Shown: positions 1 through 6,679 of the stretch, one piece after another
Layout: each line of letters opens with the position of its first letter
Position numbering within the stretch: position 1 is the first letter of the stretch
DNA from: Kiritimatiellia bacterium
Lineage (GTDB): Bacteria > Verrucomicrobiota > Kiritimatiellia > SLAD01
Assembly: GCA_007134175.1 (NCBI GenBank)
Contig: SLLF01000124.1
Location: 1-6,818, forward strand
DNA length: 6,818 nt
Direction of reading: 5' to 3'
Notes under the pieces: model-generated
What the model saw: the letters and a program-made list of their open reading frames with translations, nothing else
What the model was told of the DNA's origin: nothing
The model's database searches: none
Made by a program: the position numbers and the translations under genes

Positions 1-3000
1 CCATTAATGCTGCCGCCACCTAGCTCCAGATCGGCATGCAACGCCAGCACCGAGCCTTCGTGGTCAAACGATTGGATCGTGATATTCGTTGAGGCCACGT
101 AGTGGACCAGCACCTGTTCACGAGTGACGCCCTCCAGAAACATCGCGCCGTTCTGTAGTGTTACCGCTTCTTCGCCGACCACGTTAATCAACACGGTGGA
201 CTCTTCGGGGGCCGTGAGATAGATGGCCTGGCTGCTGATATTCCAATCACCCACCTCCACTACGAACACATTGAGGTTCTCGTCTGCGCCCTCCAAGTGC
301 AGTTGCCCCTCTGGCGTGCGATCCTGCCTGATCACGCCCTGCTCCGTGAAATCGGCTAATTCAATGCTGCGCACCAACAGCCGGTCATAAATATCGTCAT
401 AGGACAACCCGCTACCGTCGTAAGGAACATTCCCCACCGCATTGAAGGTGACCGGGCTCTGTTTGCGCATGATGTTGCCATTGATCATATAACGCTTCTC
501 GCCGAAACGTTCCCCTCCGTAGACGATGTTGCCGTTTACGCCCCATTGGCCGTCGAACAGGTCACCGCCCACGATGAGGCTGTCCACCGATGCCCCATGG
601 TAGACCGGCATCGGATGCCCTACCCCAATACCGCCCTCGGCTACGCTGTAGCCGCCGGCAAAGGAGGCGGTGCCCCCGACGACCAGGCGCCCCTCCGTGT
701 CACCGCCGCCACCGTTTACGTCTAGATCGCCGAAAATAAAGGCGTTGAACAGTCCGGCCAAACCGAACACATCGCATTCATCCCACGGATCAAGCGTGCC
801 GGGTTGGAATACTCCATCCTTAATCAGTTCGATGGACGCCTCACTGGCAATCAAACCGGCGTCAATATCACGCCGGTGCTGGCCGGGAGCGAGCGTGATC
901 GGCCCGGTCAGGCCAGTCACTGGATCCGCATCGCTGTCCTGTTCTGGATCGGCACCGGCATGGGGCACGGTAAAGACATAACCGCCCGGACGCACGAACT
1001 CGATTTCATATACGCCGTCTACCAGTTTGGTGAACAGGTAGAACCCTTCGCTGTCGGTTGTGGTGACCCGTAATTCTTCGCCGGTTTCAGACAGCAGGCG
1101 CACGGTTACGCCGGCTACACCGGGCTCATCCGGGTCTTGAATTCCGTCGCCGTTTGCATCCAGCCAGACAAAGTCGCCAATCGAGCCCAGTTGCGGTTGC
1201 GGCTTCCACGTAATCGTCTCGTGATCGTCAGCGCTCACTTGTTGCCCGTGGACGTCTTGACCATGCACCGTGGCGACATTGACCACCTGGCGCGCCTTGA
1301 TGTCGGTCTCGGCAATCGTATAGACGCCGCTGAACGTTGTGCTGTCGCTTTCGCCGACTTCCAGTGAGGTCAGCGGCCCACCCTGCACGGTGATCAACGG
1401 ATCATCGATCGTAATACTATGCAGTTCCACATCCCCGATGTTTTTTACCGTGAACGAGTATTCAATTTCCTGTCCGACCGAATGATAGGTCTGGGGATCA
1501 GCGGTCTTCGTCAGTTTGATCGCCGGGTTGCCCTCGATCTCGCGGTTTTCCACCACATGCAGGTATTGCTTGGCCACGCCATCGTAGTTGGCTGTGGCGT
1601 AGCCGTCGCCGATCATATAAAGACCGGTCCCTGCTTGGTCGAACCAGCCGACCGGCAGATCCAGCTCCTCTACCGTGTACTGACCGCCGGGTGCCACTTG
1701 CAGGCCGTTGCTGCCGCCGTTGTGGTTCTGGTAAACCATCTGCCATTTGCCCTGTTCGTCGTATGTTCCGGTCGCGGTGCCTTTATCGCTGGTGGCCAGC
1801 AGGGTGTAGCCTTCCGGTAAATCGGCCGGCGGTTCCGCCAGCAGTTCGCCGTCCTTGTCCAGCCACACTTTTTCGAAGAACAGGTAATAGGTGCACCGTG
1901 CCGAACCTGCCGAGGCCGTGGCCGTGCGGCCTTGCAGGTGCCAGACCAGATTGCCACCGTCAAAAACGACTTGCATGGCGGAATCCGGCCAGAAATCGGA
2001 GCGGCCGGGCTCGAATCCGGTGATCGGATCTGATTGCGCGTTGCCGCCCACAAACTGATTGTTGACGCCCAAATCCACCGTAACCTTCGCATCATTTTCG
2101 TTGAGGTAGCCAAAATGGGCGGTGTACGTGCCGTCGCCGTTGGCCACCACGCACTCCAGGATCGGGCGTATACGCAACAGCACCACTTCGCGTTCGATGC
2201 GTTCGCTATCGTCGTCGGTGACCACGGTTCCGGTCTCATCCTCGCCGGTTACCGTTGCGGTATTATCAATATGATCCACTTCCAGGTCAGCGGCGGTGAT
2301 GGTGTAGGTCGCGCTCGCCGTCCCGCTTTGTCCCGGTGCCAGCGTTGCAGGATCAACGACCAAGCCGCTCACGCCCAGTTGCCCGTCTTCGATGGTTAGA
2401 TTGGAAAGTTCCACGTTGCCGGTATTTTTAACTGTAAACAGGTAAGTGATCGTTTCACCCACCGAACTGTAGGTCTGCGGATCCGCCCACTTGGTAAGCT
2501 GGATGGCGGGATTGGTGGGTTCCACGGTATCGCAGGTGCTCGAGGGACCGCACAAAATACCGTAGCCCTCGCGGGGGCCCGCCTTCACGGCCACCGTAAT
2601 TGGACCGGCCGCGTAGAGGTCGTTGACGGTGAAATAGTACTTGCGGGTCTGGTCGTCGTTGAATCCTAAATCGAATTTAAGACCGTAAATTCCCGTGGTC
2701 GGGTCGCCACTAGGAGCAGCCGGGAAGTTACTGGGTTCGGGTTTACCGGCCTTGGAGAGATGTTGCACATCGGGAAAGTCGCCGGTCCAGATACCCGCAT
2801 CCAGAATAAGAATGTCCGGACAGTGCAACGCGAAGTTCAAATGGCTGATGGCTGGTCTCTCACCGGACGCCACTTGGTAATACCAGGTCGAAGTCCCGGC
2901 GGCTTCGTCGTATTCCACCCCCACGAAGTCCATGGTGTGCGTGGCCACCGGTGTCTGATGGCCGGCCTCAATGGTGATCGATCCTTCAGGACACTCCAGC

Positions 3001-3065
3001 ACCACTGCCCCAAACGCAGTTGAAATAAGTCCGACCAACGCCAACAAACTAATCATACGTTTCAT
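1..3065 (-). CDS. Secreted multidomain surface protein (DUF11-type repeats, SdrD B-like, choice-of-anchor A domain), 3' end missing
   Basis: One frame stays open for 1021 codons plus two bases and leaves the left edge with no stop. The ATG at 3065 is preceded by AGGAG (3072-3076) at 6 nt. Residues 1-19 are a signal peptide (basic MKR, hydrophobic core, A-F-G cleavage site before A20). Residues 20-180 are an unnamed domain. Residues 185-287 and 513-625 are DUF11/DUF7507-like repeats that open with NPAI and share VKN-x-G. Residues 296-392 form a beta-rich domain between C305 and C391. Residues 398-509 are Cna_B-like (KVWLD...YTVEE...ENRE). Residues 626-739 are an SdrD B domain with an EF-hand-like loop (D636, N638, D640, D644). 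From about 764 onward it matches choice-of-anchor A (FGLAGLFNAFIFGDL, EGRLVVGG, NGNIVYGG, late GSVLA and GGGSIN). Families with this domain carry varied C-terminal anchors (LPXTG, PEP-CTERM and others); here the anchor is off-window. The likely role is a cell-surface or matrix structural protein. Ligand and true length are unknown. A sigma-54 promoter precedes it. Confidence 0.9.
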   Translation of the reverse strand, partial: MKRMISLLALVGLISTAFGAVVLECPEGSITIEAGHQTPVATHTMDFVGVEYDEAAGTSTWYYQVASGERPAISHLNFALHCPDILILDAGIWTGDFPDVQHLSKAGKPEPSNFPAAPSGDPTTGIYGLKFDLGFNDDQTRKYYFTVNDLYAAGPITVAVKAGPREGYGILCGPSSTCDTVEPTNPAIQLTKWADPQTYSSVGETITYLFTVKNTGNVELSNLTIEDGQLGVSGLVVDPATLAPGQSGTASATYTITAADLEVDHIDNTATVTGEDETGTVVTDDDSERIEREVVLLRIRPILECVVANGDGTYTAHFGYLNENDAKVTVDLGVNNQFVGGNAQSDPITGFEPGRSDFWPDSAMQVVFDGGNLVWHLQGRTATASAGSARCTYYLFFEKVWLDKDGELLAEPPADLPEGYTLLATSDKGTATGTYDEQGKWQMVYQNHNGGSNGLQVAPGGQYTVEELDLPVGWFDQAGTGLYMIGDGYATANYDGVAKQYLHVVENREIEGNPAIKLTKTADPQTYHSVGQEIEYSFTVKNIGDVELHSITIDDPLITVQGGPLTSLEVGESDSTTFSGVYTIAETDIKARQVVNVATVHGQDVHGQQVSADDHETITWKPQPQLGSIGDFVWLDANGDGIQDPDEPGVAGVTVRLLSETGEELRVTTTDSEGFYLFTKLVDGVYEIEFVRPGGYVFTVPHAGADPEQDSDADPVTGLTGPITLAPGQHRRDIDAGLIASEASIELIKDGVFQPGTLDPWDECDVFGLAGLFNAFIFGDLDVNGGGGDTEGRLVVGGTASFAGGYSVAEGGIGVGHPMPVYHGASVDSLIVGGDLFDGQWGVNGNIVYGGERFGEKRYMINGNIMRKQSPVTFNAVGNVPYDGSGLSYDDIYDRLLVRSIELADFTEQGVIRQDRTPEGQLHLEGADENLNVFVVEVGDWNISSQAIYLTAPEESTVLINVVGEEAVTLQNGAMFLEGVTREQVLVHYVASTNITIQSFDHEGSVLALHADLELGGGSIN
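1191..1529 (-). repeat. Second DUF11/DUF7507-type repeat of the surface protein
   Basis: Residues 513-625. It opens NPAIKLTKTADPQTYHSVG and carries FTVKNIGDVEL, matching the first repeat. It is separated from that repeat by about 225 residues made of the cysteine-bracketed domain and the Cna_B-like module, so the repeats are not in tandem. It leads directly into the SdrD B-like domain at residue 626. Confidence 0.75.
2205..2513 (-). repeat. First DUF11/DUF7507-type repeat of the surface protein
   Basis: Residues 185-287 of the surface protein. It begins NPAIQLTKWADPQTYSSVG, has FTVKNTGNVEL in the middle and ends in a TATVTGEDE strand. Compared by eye with the second copy (residues 513-555), 30 of the first 43 residues are identical. 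The codons differ mostly at wobble positions, so this is an old duplication or a purchase of homologous modules rather than a recent tandem copy. Such immunoglobulin-like repeats usually act as spacer stalks in surface proteins. Confidence 0.75.
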
Positions 3066-3171
3066 TATTCTCTCCTCGGCTTCAATCAATGATCAACCAA
3101 CCCACCTTTATAATTAAATATTCTACGCTCTTCGCGGTCAGGGACAGTCACCTGCAATCAATTTCATGTAC

Positions 3172-3187
3172 AGCACGTGTTGTGCCA
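3172..3187 (-). promoter_or_regulatory. Sigma-54 (-24/-12) promoter for the surface protein gene
   Basis: Read on the minus strand the site is TGGCACAACACGTGCT. Against the consensus TGGCAC-N5-TTGCW the only mismatch is G for the first T of the -12 element; the essential GG and GC doublets are present with the correct 10-nt spacing. It points at the surface gene and implies a start near 3161 with a leader of about 95 nt. A perfect inverted repeat, GTGTTG-N3-CAACAC (3177-3191), overlaps the -24 element. A rough chance estimate for a match this good in this 181-bp gap and orientation is well below 1 in 100. Sigma-54 promoters need an AAA+ activator, and one is encoded immediately upstream. Confidence 0.72.
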
Positions 3188-3246
3188 ACACTTGCAACAG
3201 GTGGATACCATAGTCATAATATACTCACAGTAAGACAATTATAATA

Positions 3247-4674
3247 TTACGAATAATCAACAGCGTTCTTTTGCACGGGGGCCGAGTGGTCACTTTGTCC
3301 ATCACGGGGACAGACTGTCCGGATTTTGCGATGCAGCGTCTTGGCAGCAACGCCCAGAACGCGTGCGGCGGCGGCGACGTTCCCTGCGCAGGCATCGAGG
3401 GTTTGCCTGATGGCCTGGGCTTCGATTTCGGCCAACGCGCGTCCGGCCAGCGAGGCGGTCGGCGCAGCCGTCAGCGGGGGGGCTAGCTGAAGGTCTGCAA
3501 CGCCCAGTAACGGCTGCGGCGCAAAGGTAACCGCCCTTTCAAGAACACTTTGCAGCTCCCGAACATTGCCGGGCCAGGCATACTGGGCCAGCGTCGCCAT
3601 GGCCTTCTTATCCAGTGAAACGGGCTCGCCGGAGGGGTGTCTCGATTTCTTGAGGAAATGTGAAACCAGTTCAGGCAATTCATCGATACGCTCCCGCAGC
3701 GGGGGAAGGTGCAGCCTTAAGACCGACACCCGGTAATAGAGATCCTCGCGAAATTCGGCGCGGCGGCAAAGGTCCTCAAGATGCTGGTTGGTCGCCGTGA
3801 TCAAGCGCGCTGCCACCCGGTGGGTCGTGTTACCGCCAACCCGCTCAAATTCACGTTCCTGCAGCGCTCGTAACACCTTGGGCTGTACGCTCAGCGGCAG
3901 ATCGGCGATTTCATCCAGAAAGAGGGATCCGGCACCCGCAATCTCCAATTTACCTGGTCGCTCGCGCAAAGCACCGGTGTAGGCACCTTTTTCGTGCCCG
4001 AAAAGCTCCGAATCGATCAATTCGCGCGGCAACGCGGCACAACTGATCGTCACAAAGGGTTGTGCCGCACGATGGCTCATACCATGCAGCATTCTGGCCA
4101 TCAGCGATTTTCCGGTGCCGGTCTCCCCGGTAATCAACACGGTGGCATCAGATTGCGCGATCCGGTGCGCGGTCGCCAACACCTTGCGAGAAACGGCAGA
4201 TGACCCGATCCATTCACGCTCCAACGCGGATGAACCCAAAGCTTCGCGCAAACCCGCATTCTCGGTCCGCTCCCTGTAGGCCCGGATGGCCTGACGTGTC
4301 ACTAAATACACTTCTTCGGTGTCAAGAGGTTTGAGCAAATAGTGATAGGCACCAGCCTGCATAGCCTCCACGGCATGCTGCGCTTTCTGTTCACCGGTGA
4401 TCATGACAACCGGCCGATCGAAGCCATTCGCTCGCAGTTGCCGCAAACACTCAATTCCGTTTTGATCCGGCATCCAGAGGTCGAGCAGCACGGCATCGAT
4501 GTCGGCGGCCACCGATTGGTGCAATTCCGCGCAGGTCTTGACCGGCTGTACCTCCACGTCGTGTTGATTGAGGGCTTGCTGAACCACCCGACGGGTCACC
4601 GGGTCGTCATCGGCCACGATCACCCGGAAAGTCCGGTCGGCTTGTGCCGCGTCATTGCGTCCCTTGGTTAGCAT
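3247..4674 (-). CDS. Sigma-54-dependent NtrC-family response regulator
   Basis: A complete 475-residue activator of usual NtrC-class length. The receiver domain (about 16-135) has the acidic cluster D22-D24, phosphoacceptor D65, T93 and K115. The AAA+ domain (about 155-385) has Walker A GETGTGKS (183-190), the sigma-54 contact loop GAYTGA (230-235, with Tyr for the commoner Phe), Walker B LFLDEI (251-256), the REDLYYR segment (309-315) and sensor II WPGNVREL (367-374). Residues 412-452 form a Fis-type helix-turn-helix (ALAEIEAQAI...AARVLGV...TLHRKI). An in-frame TGA lies seven codons above the ATG at 4674, so the start is well bounded; the ribosome-binding site is weak. It is a cytoplasmic transcription activator driven by phosphorylation and ATP hydrolysis. 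No sensor kinase is encoded in the window. The sigma-54 promoter 60 bp past its stop makes the surface gene its most likely target. The signal it answers to cannot be told. Confidence 0.95.
   Translation of the reverse strand: MLTKGRNDAAQADRTFRVIVADDDPVTRRVVQQALNQHDVEVQPVKTCAELHQSVAADIDAVLLDLWMPDQNGIECLRQLRANGFDRPVVMITGEQKAQHAVEAMQAGAYHYLLKPLDTEEVYLVTRQAIRAYRERTENAGLREALGSSALEREWIGSSAVSRKVLATAHRIAQSDATVLITGETGTGKSLMARMLHGMSHRAAQPFVTISCAALPRELIDSELFGHEKGAYTGALRERPGKLEIAGAGSLFLDEIADLPLSVQPKVLRALQEREFERVGGNTTHRVAARLITATNQHLEDLCRRAEFREDLYYRVSVLRLHLPPLRERIDELPELVSHFLKKSRHPSGEPVSLDKKAMATLAQYAWPGNVRELQSVLERAVTFAPQPLLGVADLQLAPPLTAAPTASLAGRALAEIEAQAIRQTLDACAGNVAAAARVLGVAAKTLHRKIRTVCPRDGQSDHSAPVQKNAVDYS
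3308..3320. promoter_or_regulatory. Candidate activator-binding dyad (UAS) inside the regulator's 3' end
   Basis: GGACAGACTGTCC is a perfect 6-bp inverted repeat around a central A. A further TGTCC half-site at 3296-3300 and a GGACAG half-site at 3142-3147 lie nearby. The dyad sits in codons for the tail of the response regulator, beyond its helix-turn-helix, where sequence constraint is probably low. It is about 128 bp upstream of the -24 element of the sigma-54 promoter, a normal position for enhancer sites of NtrC-class activators. Six-base dyads with short spacers occur by chance several times in a window this size, so position is the main argument. Confidence 0.35.
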
Positions 4675-4715
4675 GCAGGCCGTCCCCCCCGTTCACACCC
4701 AAAATTCCGCTTTCG

Positions 4716-4731
4716 TGCAGCATTGCTACCA
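4716..4731 (-). promoter_or_regulatory. Possible weak sigma-54-like promoter for the response regulator
   Basis: Read on the minus strand the site is TGGTAGCAATGCTGCA. It keeps the essential GG and GC doublets with 10-nt spacing but has three mismatches to TGGCAC-N5-TTGCW. It would start transcription near 4705, about 30 nt ahead of the regulator's ATG. A match this loose can occur by chance in a 151-bp divergent region. I see no convincing sigma-70 promoter for either divergent gene there. Confidence 0.28.
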
Positions 4732-4825
4732 AACTTCGGCGACTTTGTCGAGAAACGCCGCGTCATGAAAGAAAAGTACTACAAATGCGGCTGGACGAAG
4801 TTATTAACGGCGGTATGCTCTGGTC

Positions 4826-6679
4826 ATGCGACGAATCTGGACAACAACGACGGCAAGAGGCGTGGCATTGACCAGCGCCCTGATCTTGGCGGGATGCGGG
4901 CGTACGGTCCTGCAGCCAGCGGCAGAAGACGGTCAACAGGTTTACTATGGAGAAACCTCCCGCATACGCAGCCTTGATCCAGCCCGGGCCGGTGACGTGG
5001 CATCCGCCATGGCGGTGGGCAAGATATATGAAACGCTGCTGGAGTACCATTACCTGGACCGTCCCTACCGCGTCGTACCCGCCCTAGCCGCCGATTTGCC
5101 CACGGTCTCGGATGACGGACTGACATATACTGTCCGCATTCGCGCGGGGGTTTATTTTCAGGATGACCCGTGCTTCACCGCGACGAATGGGCGTGGCCGG
5201 GAGGTGACTGCTGAGGATTTTATTTTCGCGATCAAGCGCGTGGCCGACGTCAACACCGCCTCGACAGGCTTCTGGGCTTTCAATAACCGTATCGTCGGAC
5301 TGGACGAATTCCGTGAGGCATCCACTTCAGGGGAACCTGTCGATTACGACCTGGAAATCGACGGCTTGCGGGCGATCGACCGCTACACCCTGCAAATCAC
5401 ATTGAAGCGACCTTTCCCGCAACTACTCTGGATATTAACGATGCACTATGCCGCCGCCGTGCCGCGGGAGGCGGTGGAGTATTACGGCGCGGAGTTCAGG
5501 CGCCGACCTGTCGGCACCGGTCCTTTTATTCTAGAGGACTGGCAGCCCAACTACCGTATTTCCTTCGTGCGCAACCCCAAATGGGCCGAAACCGGGCGGA
5601 TTGAACGATATCCGACCACGGGCGCGCCCGGCGACGAAGAAGCCGGCCTGCTGGCGGATGCGGGCCAATCCATTCCGTTTATCGACCGCATTGTCCAATT
5701 CGTCGTCGGCGACCCGTCCACCCAGTGGCTGATGTTCTTGCGCGGCCAGTTCGAGGCGTCCGGCATCGCGCGCGACAACTGGGACGCCGTCTTTACTGAC
5801 GACCGCACGCTGACGCCCGAACTGGAGGCATTGGGTATTGTTATGACCCAGTCCCCGACCATGACGGTTTTTTATTATGGCTTCAATATGTGGGATTCGG
5901 TTGTGGGGCAAACCGCTGACCCCGAGCAGGCGGCCCGCAACCGGGCGCTGCGCCAAGCCTTGACATCGGCCTTCAACACGGATGAGTGGATACGCTTTCA
6001 TCATCACCGCGTCCGTCGCCCAACCTCCCCTATCCCGCCCGGCGTGGCGGGCTATAAAGAACGGGCTGAGTGCTTTCCTTTCGACTTTGAAAAGGCGCGC
6101 ATCTTGCTGGAAAAAGCTGGCTATCCAGGAGGGCGCGACCCGGCCACGGGGCGGCGACTGCAACTGGAGCTGGAGCTCGGCTCGGCCGACAACCCCGACC
6201 TGCGGCACGCCACGGAGCTGTTTGTCGATTTCATGGACCGCATTGGTGTCGTAATTGTGCCTAGCTATAATAACTGGCCGACATTCCTGGAGAAGATCCG
6301 CCGCGGCCAGGCCCAGATGTTCAGTATTGGCTGGGTGGCCGACTATCCCGACGCGGAGAATTTCCTACAGCTCTTCTACGGTCCCAACGTCTCGCCCGGC
6401 CCCAACCACGCTAAATACCAGAACCTGGAATTCGACGCGCTGTACGAGCAGGCGCGCGTGCTGCACGATTCACCGGAGCGCACGGCGCTCTACCAGCAGA
6501 TGGCCGACATCGTCATGGAGGACGCGCCCTGGCTACTGCAATCGCAGCCGGTGGCGTACCATTTGCGCCACCACTGGCTGCTCAACCACAAACGCCACGA
6601 CTTTCCCTATGGTATGACCAAATACCTGCGCGTTAATACCGCTGCCCGCCAAGCCTGGCGGGCCACCTACGGACGCTGA
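4826..6679 (+). CDS. Peptide ABC transporter solute-binding lipoprotein (OppA/DppA family, SBP_bac_5)
   Basis: A 617-residue protein, longer than the roughly 540 residues typical of OppA. The N-terminus is a lipoprotein signal with lipobox L-A-G-C and lipidated C24, so it should be membrane-anchored and face the periplasm. Family hallmarks are SLDPA (49-53), LTYTVRIRAGVYFQDD (99-114), VTAEDFIFAIKR (128-139), VGTGPFILEDWQPN (229-242) and GWVADYPDAENFLQLFYGPN (502-521). Extra length includes an insert near 258-288 (GAPGDEEAGLLADAGQ and flanks). The protein would capture oligopeptides or similar solutes for an ABC importer. The ATG at 4826 is the only ATG after an in-frame TAA at 4805; its ribosome-binding site is poor. 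It is divergent from the response regulator. No permease or ATPase gene follows in the window, and the substrate cannot be read from sequence. Confidence 0.95.
   Translation: MRRIWTTTTARGVALTSALILAGCGRTVLQPAAEDGQQVYYGETSRIRSLDPARAGDVASAMAVGKIYETLLEYHYLDRPYRVVPALAADLPTVSDDGLTYTVRIRAGVYFQDDPCFTATNGRGREVTAEDFIFAIKRVADVNTASTGFWAFNNRIVGLDEFREASTSGEPVDYDLEIDGLRAIDRYTLQITLKRPFPQLLWILTMHYAAAVPREAVEYYGAEFRRRPVGTGPFILEDWQPNYRISFVRNPKWAETGRIERYPTTGAPGDEEAGLLADAGQSIPFIDRIVQFVVGDPSTQWLMFLRGQFEASGIARDNWDAVFTDDRTLTPELEALGIVMTQSPTMTVFYYGFNMWDSVVGQTADPEQAARNRALRQALTSAFNTDEWIRFHHHRVRRPTSPIPPGVAGYKERAECFPFDFEKARILLEKAGYPGGRDPATGRRLQLELELGSADNPDLRHATELFVDFMDRIGVVIVPSYNNWPTFLEKIRRGQAQMFSIGWVADYPDAENFLQLFYGPNVSPGPNHAKYQNLEFDALYEQARVLHDSPERTALYQQMADIVMEDAPWLLQSQPVAYHLRHHWLLNHKRHDFPYGMTKYLRVNTAARQAWRATYGR
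6644..6663 (+). other. Perfect 8-bp hairpin at the 3' end of the solute-binding protein gene
   Basis: GCCCGCCA (6644-6651), loop AGCC, then TGGCGGGC (6656-6663) form a perfect GC-rich stem ending 13 nt before the stop codon. No run of T follows, so it is not a standard intrinsic terminator. It could pause transcription or protect the mRNA 3' end, or simply reflect coding sequence for AARQAWRA. Confidence 0.3.

Noticed and set aside
670..2399. Several plus-strand and alternative minus-strand frames of 60-190 codons across 670-2399
   Set aside because: They are shadows of the long minus-strand surface-protein frame, which carries recognisable domains throughout; their translations are low-complexity, arginine- or proline-rich and match nothing.
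3232..3246. TATAAT-like word just past the regulator stop as a sigma-70 promoter for the surface gene
   Set aside because: No -35 hexamer at the right spacing; the stretch is simply AT-rich and the sigma-54 motif is a far better candidate.
3066..3246. Intrinsic terminator between the regulator and the surface gene
   Set aside because: No GC-rich hairpin followed by a T run is visible on the minus strand, so read-through remains possible.
4737..4760. Nested short inverted repeats (CGGCG...CGCCG around CGAC...GTCG) in the divergent intergenic region
   Set aside because: Arms are only 4-5 bp and such pairs are common by chance in GC-rich DNA; not enough to call an operator.
4766..4977. Plus-strand frame starting MKEKYYKCGW just ahead of the lipoprotein start
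   Set aside because: It continues into the lipoprotein gene in a different frame with no family match; the in-frame lipobox of the ATG at 4826 defines the real gene.
5531..6208. Minus-strand frame of 225 codons
   Set aside because: It is antisense to the conserved solute-binding protein frame and has no recognisable domain.
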